64,000 bases of DNA from Acidimicrobiales bacterium (GCA_035536915.1 DATLNE010000031.1:62001-126000); one strand, 5' to 3'. Positions 9,881 to 19,643 are shown, counted from the first letter of the stretch. Notes: generated by a model from the sequence alone, not told the origin. Translations and numbers: made by a program.

Positions 9881-10643
9881 GCCGATCATCAGCGGCAACT
9901 GGAAGATGCACCACAACCACTTCGAAGCCATCCAGATGGTGCAGAAGCTGTCGTACGCCTTGACCAAGGACGACTACGAAGCGGTCGACGTGTCGGTGCA
10001 CCCGCCGTTCACCGACATCCGCTCGGTGCAGACGGTGCTCGACGCCGATCGCATCCCCGTCCTGCTGGGCGCCCAGACCTGCCACTGGGAAGACAAGGGC
10101 GCCTTCACCGGCGAGGTCAGCCCGGGCATGTTGGCCAAGCTCAACGTGGTGCTCGTCATCGTGGGCCACTCCGAACGGCGCCAGCTCTTCGGCGAGACCG
10201 ACGAGACGGCCAACAAGAAGGTGAAGGCGGTCCTGGCCAACGGCATGACGCCCATCCTCTGCGTAGGCGAGACGTTGGAAGAACGCGAGGCAGGCGGCGC
10301 CGAGGAGAAGGTCGCGGCGCAGGTGGAAGCGGGCCTGGCCGGGCTGTCGGCCGACCAGGTGGCCGGGCTCGTGGTGGCCTACGAGCCCATCTGGGCCATC
10401 GGCACCGGCCGCACGGCCACGGCGGAGGACGCCCAGGCCATGTGCGCCCGGGTTCGCACGGTCGTGCAGGGGGCCTTCGGCGACGCTGCGGCGGCCGCCG
10501 TGCGGGTGCAGTACGGCGGTTCCGTGAAGCCCTCCAACATCGCCGAACTGATGGCGCAGCCCGACATCGACGGCGCTTTGGTGGGCGGCGCCAGCCTCGA
10601 TCCCGCGGAGTTCGCACCAATCGTGCAGTACCGCGACGCCTAA
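9867..10643 (+). CDS. tpiA: Triosephosphate isomerase
   Basis: 258 residues. NWKMHHN holds the substrate-binding Asn and Lys, VGHSERR the catalytic His, and AYEPIWAIGTG the catalytic Glu; YGGSVKPSN binds phosphate. It interconverts dihydroxyacetone phosphate and glyceraldehyde 3-phosphate. The start overlaps the pgk stop by 14 bases, which implies translational coupling. secG follows 59 bases later. Confidence 0.98.
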   Translation: MPGRKPIISGNWKMHHNHFEAIQMVQKLSYALTKDDYEAVDVSVHPPFTDIRSVQTVLDADRIPVLLGAQTCHWEDKGAFTGEVSPGMLAKLNVVLVIVGHSERRQLFGETDETANKKVKAVLANGMTPILCVGETLEEREAGGAEEKVAAQVEAGLAGLSADQVAGLVVAYEPIWAIGTGRTATAEDAQAMCARVRTVVQGAFGDAAAAAVRVQYGGSVKPSNIAELMAQPDIDGALVGGASLDPAEFAPIVQYRDA

Positions 10644-10702
10644 TCGCGCGTCGCTGCTGCTACATTCCGACCGGTCCCGCCAGGGGAAGGAGAGCGGACC
10701 TA

Positions 10703-10933
10703 GTGCTTACGGCTGTGATCGTCGTCATCCATGTCATCGTGTCTTTGCTGCTGATCCTCTTGATCCTGCTTCACAGCGGGCGAGGCGGCGGCTTGTCCGA
10801 CATGTTCGGCGGCGGGGTCGGAAGTGCTGCGGCCGGCTCCACCGTGGTGGAACGCAACCTCGACCGGATCACGGTGGCAACCGCTGTCATCTTCGCTTTC
10901 ACCACCGTGCTACTGGCGATACGGCTGCAATGA
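10703..10933 (+). CDS. secG: Preprotein translocase subunit SecG
   Basis: 76 residues from GTG 10703 with AAGGAGAG just upstream. Two membrane helices (about residues 3-25 and 56-75) flank the loop HSGRGGGLSDMFGGG, the conserved SecG glycine-rich loop. SecG assists SecYE in protein export. Its place after tpiA is the usual actinobacterial order. The same frame extends upstream inside tpiA, but that part is not coding. Confidence 0.93.
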   Translation: MLTAVIVVIHVIVSLLLILLILLHSGRGGGLSDMFGGGVGSAAAGSTVVERNLDRITVATAVIFAFTTVLLAIRLQ

Positions 10934-10996
10934 CCACATCGGCGACTACACCCACCCGGTAGGGACCCAAGCCCCCGGGACAAGGAGGTTCCACTC

Positions 10997-12661
10997 GTGC
11001 AACGCAGAGGAGCGAAAGCCCGGCTGCTCGTCCTGGTCAGCTGTCTGGCCCTGGTCGCAGCGGCCTGTGGCGGGGGCGACGACGACGACAACGGCGCGGG
11101 GCAGGGCGGCGGTGATCAAGCCGAGGTCGTGAAGGGCGGCACGATCACCTACGCGTCCGACCAGCAGGTGGGCGGATTCAACAACCTCACCTCGAAGGAC
11201 AACAAGGCGTCGCTGCAGTACATCGTGATCAACGTGTACCCGCAGGCCTTCCGCGCCCTGCCGAACTTCGAAGTGGTGATGGACAAGAACCTGCTCGATT
11301 CCGCCGAGCAGACCAAGGACACGCCGCAGACGGTCGTCTACAAGATCAAGAAGGAAGCCGTGTGGTCCGACGGCACCCCGATCTCGGCCGACGACTTCAT
11401 CTACATGTGGCAGAACCAGAACGGCAAGGACGCCACAATCGACATCGCGTCGAAGACGGGCTACGAGAACGTCGAGTCGGTCACCGGCTCCGACGGCGGC
11501 AAGACCGTCACCGTCGTGTTCACCACACCCTTTGCCGAGTGGAAGTCGCTGTTCGCCAACATGCTTCCGGCTCACATCATGAAGACGGTCCCCGGTGGTT
11601 GGAACACCGGCCTGGCCAACCCCCCGACCTGGTCGGGCGGTCCCTTCAAGATCGCGTCCTACACAAAGGACCAGAGCCTGACGCTCGTGCCCAACGAGAA
11701 GTGGTGGGGCCCGAAGCCGAACCTCGACAGCATCCTCGTGCGATTCGGCCTCACCGCCGCCACCGTGCCGCAGGCGCTGGAGAACAAGGAGATCGACCTC
11801 GCCTATCCGCAGCCGCAGATCGACCTCGTGCAGCGGGTGAAGGCCATCCCCGGCATCAAGAGCGAGATCAACTACGGCCTGAGCTACGAGCACATCGACT
11901 TCAACTTCAAGAACGAGCACCTGGGCGTCAAGGAAGTGCGCCAGGCCATCGCCTGGGGCCTCAACCGCGACGACATCGTGACCCGCACCGTCAAGCAGTT
12001 CGACGAGCGGGGCCAGCGCCTCGACAACCGCATCTGGCTCACCGGCCAGCCGGACTACGAGGCCCACGGCCAGGAGTACCACAAGCGTGACGTCACCAAG
12101 GCCACCGGGGCCCTAGAGAAGGCGGGCTACACCAAGGGTACGGACGGGATCTACGCAAAGGGCGGCAAGAAGCTGTCCCTGCGGATCTCGACCACCGGCG
12201 GCAACGCCCTCCGTGAGCAGACCGAGCAGTTGATCCAGGCCCAGCTGAAGGAAGTCGGCATCGACATCACAATTGCCAACGTCCCCGGCTCGGCGGTGTT
12301 CGACGAGATCTCGGCCGGCAACTTCGACATCGCGCTGTTCGCCTGGGTCGGCACGCCGTTCACCGTGAGCTCCAACAAGGCGATCTTCTCGCCTGGTGGC
12401 GACTCCAACTACGGCAAGTACGAGAACGCCCAGGTCGGCGAGATGTTCAACAAGGCGATCTCGACCCCGGACTCGAAGGAGAGCATCCGGTTGTCGCAGG
12501 AGATCGACAAGCAGGTGTGGGCCGACCTGGCCACCATCCCGCTGTACGCCAAGCCGACGTTCCTGCCCTACCGCGATACCTACGGCAACATTCGCGACAA
12601 CGCGACGACCGAGGGTCCGCTCTGGAACGCCGTCGAAATCGGCAAGAAGCAGGCGGCCTAG
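10997..12661 (+). CDS. ABC transporter substrate-binding lipoprotein, peptide family 5
   Basis: 554 residues, GTG start after AAGGAGG at 10983-10989. The lipoprotein signal ends in ALVAAAC with the lipid-anchored Cys at residue 24, followed by a Gly/Asp-rich linker. The body has the SBP_bac_5 pattern (VWSDGTPISADDFIYMW near residue 125, then NEKWWGPKPNLDSI). Such proteins capture oligopeptides, dipeptides or nickel outside the membrane and deliver them to the permease. A strong terminator follows at 12700-12730, so it may be made in excess over the permease genes downstream. Confidence 0.92.
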   Translation: MQRRGAKARLLVLVSCLALVAAACGGGDDDDNGAGQGGGDQAEVVKGGTITYASDQQVGGFNNLTSKDNKASLQYIVINVYPQAFRALPNFEVVMDKNLLDSAEQTKDTPQTVVYKIKKEAVWSDGTPISADDFIYMWQNQNGKDATIDIASKTGYENVESVTGSDGGKTVTVVFTTPFAEWKSLFANMLPAHIMKTVPGGWNTGLANPPTWSGGPFKIASYTKDQSLTLVPNEKWWGPKPNLDSILVRFGLTAATVPQALENKEIDLAYPQPQIDLVQRVKAIPGIKSEINYGLSYEHIDFNFKNEHLGVKEVRQAIAWGLNRDDIVTRTVKQFDERGQRLDNRIWLTGQPDYEAHGQEYHKRDVTKATGALEKAGYTKGTDGIYAKGGKKLSLRISTTGGNALREQTEQLIQAQLKEVGIDITIANVPGSAVFDEISAGNFDIALFAWVGTPFTVSSNKAIFSPGGDSNYGKYENAQVGEMFNKAISTPDSKESIRLSQEIDKQVWADLATIPLYAKPTFLPYRDTYGNIRDNATTEGPLWNAVEIGKKQAA

Positions 12662-12699
12662 TCTCCGGACGGGTCGTAGCACAGCACTGAAGCAAGCTG

Positions 12700-12730
12700 A
12701 ACGAGGGGCCGGTTCGCCGGCCCCTCGTTT
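12700..12730 (+). terminator. Intrinsic terminator or attenuator after the substrate-binding protein gene
   Basis: A perfect 13-bp stem (12700-12712 with 12717-12729) closes on a TTCG tetraloop and is followed by TTTCGT. It lies between the binding-protein stop (12661) and the permease start (12761). In ABC importer operons such a hairpin often lowers transcription of the membrane genes relative to the binding protein. Confidence 0.85.
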
Positions 12731-12760
12731 CGTCCGTGAGTGCCTACACTCGGGGTGCAG

Positions 12761-13741
12761 ATGCTCGGATTCGTAGTTCGACGGCTGTTGGGCTCGGTGC
12801 TCGTCCTTGCACTGTCGTCCGTGATCGTCTTCACGCTGGTGGCCAACTCAGGCAACCCGTTGTCCGACCTCCAGGGGCGCAACCCTCCGCCCCCGCCCGA
12901 GGTCATCGAGTTGCGCCGCACACAGCTCAACCTCCACAAATCCGCGCCGGAGCGCTACACCATCTGGCTCAAGGGCTTCGTCAAGGGCGACATGGGCCGG
13001 GCCATCGACGGTCGCGAAGTGCGCCCCATGCTGTGGGACCGGCTGAAGATCACCCTGCGCATGGTCCTGGCGGCCATCGCGCTGGCGCTGGTCCTCGCCA
13101 TCACCGTGGGCGTGTTCAGCGCCGTGAAGCAGTACTCGGCGGGTGATTACGCAGCGACCTTCACGGGGTTCCTTTTCTTATCCATGCCCGTGTTCTGGTT
13201 GGCCTTGCTACTGAAGCTGTTCCTGGCCATCCGGCTCAACCGGCTCCTCGGCGACACCTACATCTACACGGTGGGGCACGAGACGCCGAACCTGCAGGGC
13301 AACTTCTTCGACCGCCTCAGCGACTCGGCCGGGCACATGGTCCTGCCCGTGCTGACCCTGGCGCTGATCTACTTCGCCGGCTGGTCCCGTTTCCAGCGCT
13401 CGTCGATGCTCGACGTGCTCAACAGCGACTACCTGCGCTTGGCCCGGGCCAAGGGGTTGCGGCCCCGCCGGGTCATGGTCCGGCATGCCTTGCGCAACGC
13501 CCTGATCCCCATCACCACCGTCGTGGCCATCGACTTCGGCCAGCTCATCGGCGGGGCGGTGATCACCGAAGAGGTCTTCGCCTGGAAGGGCATGGGCGAC
13601 ATGCTCATCGAAGGCATCCGCACCTACGACCCCAACATCGTGCTGGCCTGGCTCATGGTCACGGCGGTGGCGGTCGTGTTGTTCAACCTGATCGCCGACG
13701 TGCTCTACGGCGTCCTCGACCCGAGGATTCGATATGCCTGA
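12761..13741 (+). CDS. Peptide-type ABC transporter permease (DppB/OppB family)
   Basis: About 326 residues from ATG 12761, which fits the family N-terminus MLGFVVRRLLGSVLVL; a GTG at 12740 would add seven residues. There are six predicted membrane helices. The EAA loop near the C-terminus (YLRLARAKGLRPRRVMVRHALRNAL, described in part) contacts the ATPases. It forms the translocation channel with the DppC-type partner that overlaps it by 8 bases. The substrate class is peptides or similar; exact specificity is unknown. Confidence 0.93.
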   Translation: MLGFVVRRLLGSVLVLALSSVIVFTLVANSGNPLSDLQGRNPPPPPEVIELRRTQLNLHKSAPERYTIWLKGFVKGDMGRAIDGREVRPMLWDRLKITLRMVLAAIALALVLAITVGVFSAVKQYSAGDYAATFTGFLFLSMPVFWLALLLKLFLAIRLNRLLGDTYIYTVGHETPNLQGNFFDRLSDSAGHMVLPVLTLALIYFAGWSRFQRSSMLDVLNSDYLRLARAKGLRPRRVMVRHALRNALIPITTVVAIDFGQLIGGAVITEEVFAWKGMGDMLIEGIRTYDPNIVLAWLMVTAVAVVLFNLIADVLYGVLDPRIRYA

Positions 13742-14711
13742 CGCTTCCGACGTCACCACGGGCGAGGGCCTCGGCGGCGGCGTTCCCGCCCCGGCCGGCG
13801 TGGGCGGCGGGGTGCAGCCCACGGCGAGGCCCGAGCGCGAGTTCACCGTCGAAGCCCGCAGCCAGTGGAAGATGGTCTTGCGCCGCTTCCTCTCGCACAA
13901 GCTGGCCGTGGCCAGCCTCTTGGTGCTGGTCTTCGTGATCCTGCTGTCGTTGTTCGGCGGCCGGTTCTGGACCTACGGGTTCGCCGAGATCAGCGACGAG
14001 TACTCCTCGGCGCCGTCGTGGAAGCACCCGTTCGGCACCGACGGCATCGGCCACGACACCTTCGCCCAGGTGCTGCGCGGAGCCCAGCGCTCGGTGACGA
14101 TCGCCTTGTTGGTCGCCTTCCTCTCCACCACCTTCGGCACCCTCATGGGGGCCATCGCGGGCTACTACGGCGGCCTGGTCGACAACGTGCTCATGCGCTT
14201 CACCGACCTGGTGCTCACCGTGCCGTCGTTCGCCATCTACGCCCTGCTGTCGAACCGCTTCGCCAACCGGGCCAACGGCTGGGTGTTCCTCTCCATCGTC
14301 ATCGCCGGGCTGGTGTGGACCCAGATAGCCCGGGTGGTGCGCGGCGTGTTCTTGTCGTTGCGGGAGAAGGAGTTCGTGGAAGCGGCGCGGGCGCTGGGGG
14401 CGGGGAACCGGCGCATCATCTTCCGCCACCTGCTGCCCAACGCGGTGGGGCCGATCATCGTCAACGCCACCATCTCGGTCGCCTTGGCCATCCTCACCGA
14501 GACGGCGCTGTCGTACCTCGGCCTCGGCGTACGCCTGCCCGACACGTCGCTGGGCCTGTTGGTGTCGGAAGGCGCGCAGGCGGCCGAGACCCGGCCGTGG
14601 CTGTTCTACTTCCCGGGCTTGTTCATCATCATCATCGCCCTCACCGTGAACTTCGTCGGTGACGGCCTTCGTGATGCCTTCGACCCGACGCAGAACCAAG
14701 TGCGGGCCTAG
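13734..14711 (+). CDS. Peptide-type ABC transporter permease (DppC/OppC family)
   Basis: 325 residues. A cytosolic N-terminal tail of about 50 residues is Gly/Pro-rich. A first membrane helix follows (LAVASLLVLVFVILLSLFGG), then HPFGTDGIGHDTFAQVLRG, the DppC signature, and five more helices. The EAA loop is FVEAARALGAGNRRIIFRHL. It overlaps the DppB-type gene by 8 bases and is 2 bases from the first ATPase gene, so these genes form one operon. Confidence 0.93.
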   Translation: MPDASDVTTGEGLGGGVPAPAGVGGGVQPTARPEREFTVEARSQWKMVLRRFLSHKLAVASLLVLVFVILLSLFGGRFWTYGFAEISDEYSSAPSWKHPFGTDGIGHDTFAQVLRGAQRSVTIALLVAFLSTTFGTLMGAIAGYYGGLVDNVLMRFTDLVLTVPSFAIYALLSNRFANRANGWVFLSIVIAGLVWTQIARVVRGVFLSLREKEFVEAARALGAGNRRIIFRHLLPNAVGPIIVNATISVALAILTETALSYLGLGVRLPDTSLGLLVSEGAQAAETRPWLFYFPGLFIIIIALTVNFVGDGLRDAFDPTQNQVRA

Positions 14712-14713
14712 CC

Positions 14714-15763
14714 GTGACCACCCCCGTTCTGGAGGTCGAGGACCTCACCGTCGAGTTCGCCACCCACGACGGGGTGGTGCAGGCCGTGCGCGGCGTGACC
14801 TTCGAGCTCGACCCCGGCGAAGTGCTGGCCATCGTGGGGGAGTCGGGCTCGGGCAAGTCCGTCACCTCCCTTGCCGTCATGGGCCTCCTGCCCAAGACGG
14901 CCCGCATTGGCGGCTCGGTCCGTTACAAGGGCAAGGAGCTGCTGGGCCTGCGCGACAAGGACCTCACGTCGGTGCGGGGCAAGGAGATCGCCATGATCTT
15001 CCAAGACCCCATGACGTCGCTCAACCCGGTCTACACGGTGGGGTGGCAGCTGGCCGAGGCGGTCCGGGCCCACCACGACGTCGACAAGCAGGCGGCCAGG
15101 GACCGTGCCGTCGACCTGTTGCAACTGGTGGGCATCCCCAACGCCAAGGAACGGGTCGACAACTACCCGCACGAGTTCTCGGGCGGCATGCGCCAGCGGG
15201 CCGTCATCGCCATGGCCATGGCCAACGACCCCGACGTGATCATCGCCGACGAGCCCACCACCGCCCTCGACGTGACCGTGCAGGCGCAGATCTTGGAGAC
15301 GTTGGAAAAGGCGCAGGACGAGACGGGCGCCGCCATCGTGCTCATCACCCACGACCTCGGCGTCGTGGCGGGCATGGCCGACGAAGTGCTGGTGATGTAC
15401 GCGGGCAAGCCCGTCGAGATCGGCACCGTCGACGACATCTACTACTCGCCGCGCATGCCCTACACGCTCGGCCTGTTGGGTTCGTTGCCCCGCCTCGACG
15501 TGGAGGGCGACACCTTGACGCCGATCAAGGGGGCGCCGCCGTCGTTGATCAACCTGCCGCCGGGCTGCCCGTTCACGCCGCGCTGCCCCATGGCCCGGGC
15601 CAACTGCGACGACGTGGAGCCCCTGCTGCGGCCGATCGAGGGTGCAGGCCATCGGGCGGCCTGCCACTACGCCGAGGAACTGGCGGGCGACGTGCGGGCC
15701 GACTCCGTGTTCGAGGTCGCCACCGTCGACGACGTGGTCACCGGCTCGAGTGAGGGCGCATGA
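14714..15763 (+). CDS. Peptide ABC transporter ATP-binding protein (DppD/OppD family)
   Basis: 349 residues, GTG start. Walker A is [10 protein letters not shown], the Q-loop is [11 protein letters not shown], the ABC signature is SGGMRQR and Walker B is [12 protein letters not shown]. The C-terminal oligopeptide-transporter extension contains a Cys cluster ([15 protein letters not shown]), which in relatives binds an iron-sulfur cluster or metal. It powers import together with the DppF-type ATPase, whose start overlaps its stop by 4 bases. Confidence 0.95.
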   Translation: MTTPVLEVEDLTVEFATHDGVVQAVRGVTFELDPGEVLAIVGESGSGKSVTSLAVMGLLPKTARIGGSVRYKGKELLGLRDKDLTSVRGKEIAMIFQDPMTSLNPVYTVGWQLAEAVRAHHDVDKQAARDRAVDLLQLVGIPNAKERVDNYPHEFSGGMRQRAVIAMAMANDPDVIIADEPTTALDVTVQAQILETLEKAQDETGAAIVLITHDLGVVAGMADEVLVMYAGKPVEIGTVDDIYYSPRMPYTLGLLGSLPRLDVEGDTLTPIKGAPPSLINLPPGCPFTPRCPMARANCDDVEPLLRPIEGAGHRAACHYAEELAGDVRADSVFEVATVDDVVTGSSEGA

Positions 15764-16788
15764 CTGCCACCGAAGCGGCATCGTCGGGCGAGGCTCGCAC
15801 GGGCGAGCCCATCCTCGAGGTGCGCGACCTGGTCAAGCACTTCCCGGTGACGAGCAGGGGCATCCTGCGCCGCGTCACCGGCCAGGTGCACGCCGTGTGC
15901 GGGGTGTCGTTCGACCTCTACCCGGGCGAGACGTTGGGCATCGTGGGCGAGTCGGGGTGCGGCAAGTCCACCACGGGCCGGGCCATCCTCCGCCTCCACG
16001 ACCCGACGTCGGGCACCGTTCGCTTCCAGGGCACCGACATGGCCGCGATGTCGGCCCGTGACCTGCGCCGGGCGCGCCGCGACATCCAGATTGTCTTCCA
16101 GGATCCCTACGCCTCGCTCAATCCGCGCATGACGGTCAACGACATCGTGGCCGAGCCGCTGGTGATCCACGGGCTGCACAAGGGCAACCGGGCCGCCAAG
16201 GTGCGCGACCTGCTGGGGCTGGTGGGCCTCAACCCCGAGCACGGCAACCGCTACCCGCACGAGTTCTCCGGTGGCCAGCGCCAGCGCGTGGGCGTGGCTC
16301 GCGCCCTGGCCTTGGAGCCCAAGGTGATCGTGCTCGACGAGCCGGTTTCCGCGCTCGACGTGTCGATCCAGGCGGGCGTGGTCAACCTGCTCGAAGAGCT
16401 GCAGGGGCGGCTGGGTCTGGCCTACCTGTTCATCGCCCACGACCTCTCCGTGGTGCGCCACATCTCCGACCGGGTGGCGGTCATGTACCTGGGCAAGGTC
16501 ATGGAGATCGGCACCCGCGAAGACATCTACGAACGGCCCTCGCACCCCTACACCCAGGCACTGCTTTCCGCCGTGCCGCTGCCCGACCCCAAGGCGGAAC
16601 GGCGGCGCAAGCGCATCGTGTTGCAGGGCGACGTGCCGAGCCCGGTCGATCCGCCGTCGGGCTGCCGGTTCCGCACCCGGTGCTGGAAGGCGCAGGAGAT
16701 CTGTGCCGTGGAAGAGCCGCCGCTGGTCGACCGCGGGCAAGGGCACCCGTCCGCGTGCCACTTCGCCGAGATCGCCCAAGTCGTCTAG
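15760..16788 (+). CDS. Peptide ABC transporter ATP-binding protein (DppF/OppF family)
   Basis: 342 residues. Walker [13 protein letters not shown]-loop [13 protein letters not shown], signature [14 protein letters not shown] and Walker [13 protein letters not shown] are all intact. The C-terminal [14 protein letters not shown] repeats the Cys cluster of the DppD-type partner. It overlaps that gene by 4 bases and is directly followed, with no gap, by a second substrate-binding lipoprotein gene. Confidence 0.95.
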   Translation: MTATEAASSGEARTGEPILEVRDLVKHFPVTSRGILRRVTGQVHAVCGVSFDLYPGETLGIVGESGCGKSTTGRAILRLHDPTSGTVRFQGTDMAAMSARDLRRARRDIQIVFQDPYASLNPRMTVNDIVAEPLVIHGLHKGNRAAKVRDLLGLVGLNPEHGNRYPHEFSGGQRQRVGVARALALEPKVIVLDEPVSALDVSIQAGVVNLLEELQGRLGLAYLFIAHDLSVVRHISDRVAVMYLGKVMEIGTREDIYERPSHPYTQALLSAVPLPDPKAERRRKRIVLQGDVPSPVDPPSGCRFRTRCWKAQEICAVEEPPLVDRGQGHPSACHFAEIAQVV

Positions 16789-18381
16789 GTGCGAACGTGG
16801 GTCGCCGCCGTGTTGGCGGCTGTGCTGGTGTCGGGTGCGTGCACGGGCGACGACGACAAGGGCGGCTCGGGGCCTGACGTTCCTGCACCGCCCCAGCGTG
16901 GGGGCGTGCTGCGGGTCGGCGTGGCCACGCTGGGATCGCTCGACCCGGCCCAGGCCCGCTCGGTCGACCAGCTCCTGGTGGCCGACCAGCTCTTCGACAG
17001 CCTCACCGTGTTCGACCCCGCCACCACGGATGCGGCTCCTGCCTTGGCCGCCCGCTGGCAGGCATCGGCCGACCTGCGCCAGTGGGACTTCTTCCTGCGA
17101 CCGGGTGCCACGTTCGCCAACGGACGGGCGCTGACGGCAGCCGACGTGAAGTACACGTTGGAGCGCATCGCCAAGCCGGGCTCAGGTTCCCCCGGCTCCG
17201 ACCTGTTGTCGTTGGTGACCGGCTACTCGGCGTTTGCCGTGCAGGCCACCACGCCCGAGTTGGCCGGCGTGACGGCACCGGCGGCCGACGTGGTGCACAT
17301 CTCGCTCGACCAGCCGTGGTCGGCGTTGCCGCTGGTGTTGAGCAGCCCGGTGTTCGGCGTGGTGCCCAGGGAAGCGGTGGAAGCGCCCGCGCCCGCGCCA
17401 GCGTTCGCCGATGCGCCCGTGGGCAGCGGCCCCTTCGCCATGAAGGCACGGCGCGACGACGTGGTGTCGTTGGCTGCGGTGCCGGGCGGGCGGGCCTTGT
17501 TGGACGGCATCGACTTCGTGCAGGTGCCCGACGTGGCGGGCGGCTACAGCGACTTCGTCGACGGCGAGCTCGACGTGGCGTCAGTCCCGCCCGAGCAGGT
17601 CGACACCGCGGCCCGGCGCTACGGCCGAGACGCCTTCCGTCCTTACCTGGCCGAGTTGTTCTACGGGTTCAACCTCAAGTCGCCCAAGCTGGCCGACCCC
17701 CGCTTCCGTGAGGCGATCGTACGAGGCATCGACCGGCGCTCGATCGTGCGGGCGGTGTACGGCTCGACGGTGACGCCGACCGAGGGCGTGGTGGTGGCCG
17801 GGGTGGCGGGCTCGCAGGAGGACGCCTGCGGCGAGCGGTGCAAGTACAACCCCACCCGAGCCAAGGCGTTGGTCACAGAGGTCTTCGGTGAGGCGCCGCC
17901 GCCCGAAGTGCAACTGGGCTACGACGAGGACGAGGCCCAGGCGGCGGTGGCCAAGGCCATGCAGGCGGGGCTGGCCGAGATCGGCATCAACCTGGTGTTG
18001 GCCCCCAAGTCGCTCAAGGACTACAAGGACTACGCCGTGAGCGGGCAGCAGGAGCTGTTCCGCTTGGGGTGGATCGCCCGCTACCCCTCAGCCGACGACT
18101 TCCTGCCGCCGCTGTTCCTCAGCGGGTCGCCCAACAACCTCACCGGGTTCTCCGTCCCCGCCGTCGACGAGCAGCTGCGGGCCGCTCGGGCCGAGCCCGA
18201 CGCCGCTCGGCGCGCCGAGTTGTTCCGGGCCGCCGAGCGCGCCGTGATGGAGACGCTGCCCGTCATCCCCGTGGCCCAGTTCCACTTGCACACGGTCGTC
18301 TCGTCGCGGGTGCGGGGGCTGGCGCTCACCGCGGCCGGCACGTTCGACGGCGCCGCGGTGTGGCTGGCGCGGCCCGAGTAG
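16789..18381 (+). CDS. Second peptide-family substrate-binding lipoprotein
   Basis: 530 residues, GTG start abutting the DppF-type stop. The lipobox is VLVSGAC with Cys 18, followed by an acidic Gly/Asp linker. The body is SBP_bac_5-like (RVGVATLGSLDPAQARSVD, TFANGRALTAADVKYTLER). It shares only general family similarity with the binding protein at 10997-12661, so one permease may serve two ligand sets. Its last 294 bases are antisense to the 3' part of the ferric-reductase-like frame. Confidence 0.9.
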   Translation: MRTWVAAVLAAVLVSGACTGDDDKGGSGPDVPAPPQRGGVLRVGVATLGSLDPAQARSVDQLLVADQLFDSLTVFDPATTDAAPALAARWQASADLRQWDFFLRPGATFANGRALTAADVKYTLERIAKPGSGSPGSDLLSLVTGYSAFAVQATTPELAGVTAPAADVVHISLDQPWSALPLVLSSPVFGVVPREAVEAPAPAPAFADAPVGSGPFAMKARRDDVVSLAAVPGGRALLDGIDFVQVPDVAGGYSDFVDGELDVASVPPEQVDTAARRYGRDAFRPYLAELFYGFNLKSPKLADPRFREAIVRGIDRRSIVRAVYGSTVTPTEGVVVAGVAGSQEDACGERCKYNPTRAKALVTEVFGEAPPPEVQLGYDEDEAQAAVAKAMQAGLAEIGINLVLAPKSLKDYKDYAVSGQQELFRLGWIARYPSADDFLPPLFLSGSPNNLTGFSVPAVDEQLRAARAEPDAARRAELFRAAERAVMETLPVIPVAQFHLHTVVSSRVRGLALTAAGTFDGAAVWLARPE

Positions 18382-18888
18382 TCGGTAGACGGCGAGGAAG
18401 ACGAAGCAGGCGGCGATGAGCAGGCCGGTGCCTTGCACGGCGGGGTTGCGGGCCTCGGTGCCCGCGGTGAAGACGTGGATGGTCGCCGTGACGAACAGCA
18501 GGAAGCTGGTGGCGTGGATGCGCCGCCACCACCGGCGGGGGATGCGGCGCATGAACAGGCTGGTGACTTCGACGGCGACGAGCACGTAGAGGCTGGCCAC
18601 ACCCCAGGCCACCGGCCCCGGCCGCCACTGCGAGGCCATGGGCACGAACGTCTCGGCCCAGCCGAACTGCGCCCAACTGTCGGCCACCAGGCCGAGCACG
18701 TGCACGCCGGTGAAGACGAGCGAGAGGGCGCCGAGGAAGCGGTGGAGGTCGAGCAGCCACGGCTTGGTCGGCTTGCCCGTGGTGATGCGAGTGGACAGGA
18801 GCAGTCCCCACAGAATGGCCGCGGTGAGCAACCACCACGAGGTGAGCCCGCCGGCGCGGGCGACGTACCACCAGAGCTTGTCGTTCAT
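18088..18888 (-). CDS. Ferric-reductase-like transmembrane protein with odd C-terminal extension
   Basis: The frame gives 266 residues from ATG 18888. The first ~170 are a convincing ferric-reductase-like membrane domain: MNDKLWWYVARAGGLTSWWL, then helices with His in LLDLHRFLGALSLVFTGVHV and in IHATSFLLFVTATIHVF that could ligate heme. After FLAVYRLLG (about residue 172) the rest is polar, Arg/Gly-rich and antisense to the upstream lipoprotein gene. The first in-frame stop is only at 18088. The tail may be a genuine overprint or the result of a lost stop. Its start overlaps the apbE stop (ATGA). It is likely an electron carrier to an extracytoplasmic acceptor. Confidence 0.75.
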   Translation of the reverse strand: MNDKLWWYVARAGGLTSWWLLTAAILWGLLLSTRITTGKPTKPWLLDLHRFLGALSLVFTGVHVLGLVADSWAQFGWAETFVPMASQWRPGPVAWGVASLYVLVAVEVTSLFMRRIPRRWWRRIHATSFLLFVTATIHVFTAGTEARNPAVQGTGLLIAACFVFLAVYRLLGPRQPHRGAVERAGRGERQPPHPRRDDRVQVELGHGDDGQRLHHGALGGPEQLGAPSGVGLGPSGPQLLVDGGDGEPGEVVGRPAEEQRRQEVVG

Positions 18889-19643
18889 GATCGAAGGAAG
18901 GCCGCTTTCGCCTGTGTCTCGGCTTGCCACGCTTCCGGTGCGGTGACGGTGACCGCCACGGTGTCGGTTGCCGCGGGCGCGCCGGTACGGGGATCGATGA
19001 GGTGGTGCCGCGTGCCGTCGCCCCAGTGCCGCTTGGCCCGGCTGGTGGTGGCGACGGCGTTGTCGTCGAGGGTGACGGTGGTGAGGTCGTTGCTCAGGTC
19101 GTCGGGGTCTTCGACGGCGACGACCCAGTCGGTACCTCGTACGCGGATGTCGCCGCCGATGTTGATGCAGCAGTCGTCGTCGAAGTCGGCGGCCACGAGG
19201 TCGGCGGCATAGCCCTTGCCGATGCCGCCGAGGTCGAGGGCGACGTGCGGGGGGAGGGTGACGGTTGTGGTGCCGACGGCGATGTCGGCGCAACCGGGCG
19301 AGGGCGTGGGTTCGTAGTCGGGGGCGGGGAGGCCGGGGTCGAACGAGCGGGTGTAGCCCGCGGCGCGGAGGGCGGGGAGCACGGTGGGGTCGTAGAGGCC
19401 GTCCGTGATGTGCCACGCGTTGACGGCCTTGGCGACGACGTCGCGGGTCGCTTTGGAGACGACGCAGGTGCGGCCCGCGTTGGCGTTGAGGCGGCAGAGC
19501 TCGCTGGTGGGCCGGAAGCGGCTCCACTTGGCTTCCAGGTCTTCGATGTGCTGCTGGGCGCGGTCGAGGTGGCGCTCGCCGCCGGAGCGGACGATCACGT
19601 GGCAGGTCGTGCCCATGGCGCGGAAGGTGCGTTCAGCTACCAC
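18885..19643 (-). CDS. apbE: FAD:protein FMN transferase (ApbE)
   Basis: 252 residues. Conserved ApbE elements are FRAMGTTCHV at the N-terminus, ALDLGGIGKGYAADL, NIGGDIRVRG and HHLIDPRTGAPA, which bind FAD and Mg. The enzyme moves FMN from FAD onto a Thr or Ser of a target protein. No signal peptide or lipobox is seen, so it is probably cytosolic or uses another route. It overlaps the genes on both sides (11 and 4 bases). No neighbour shows a canonical FMN-binding domain to be its substrate. Confidence 0.92.
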   Translation of the reverse strand: MVAERTFRAMGTTCHVIVRSGGERHLDRAQQHIEDLEAKWSRFRPTSELCRLNANAGRTCVVSKATRDVVAKAVNAWHITDGLYDPTVLPALRAAGYTRSFDPGLPAPDYEPTPSPGCADIAVGTTTVTLPPHVALDLGGIGKGYAADLVAADFDDDCCINIGGDIRVRGTDWVVAVEDPDDLSNDLTTVTLDDNAVATTSRAKRHWGDGTRHHLIDPRTGAPAATDTVAVTVTAPEAWQAETQAKAAFLRS

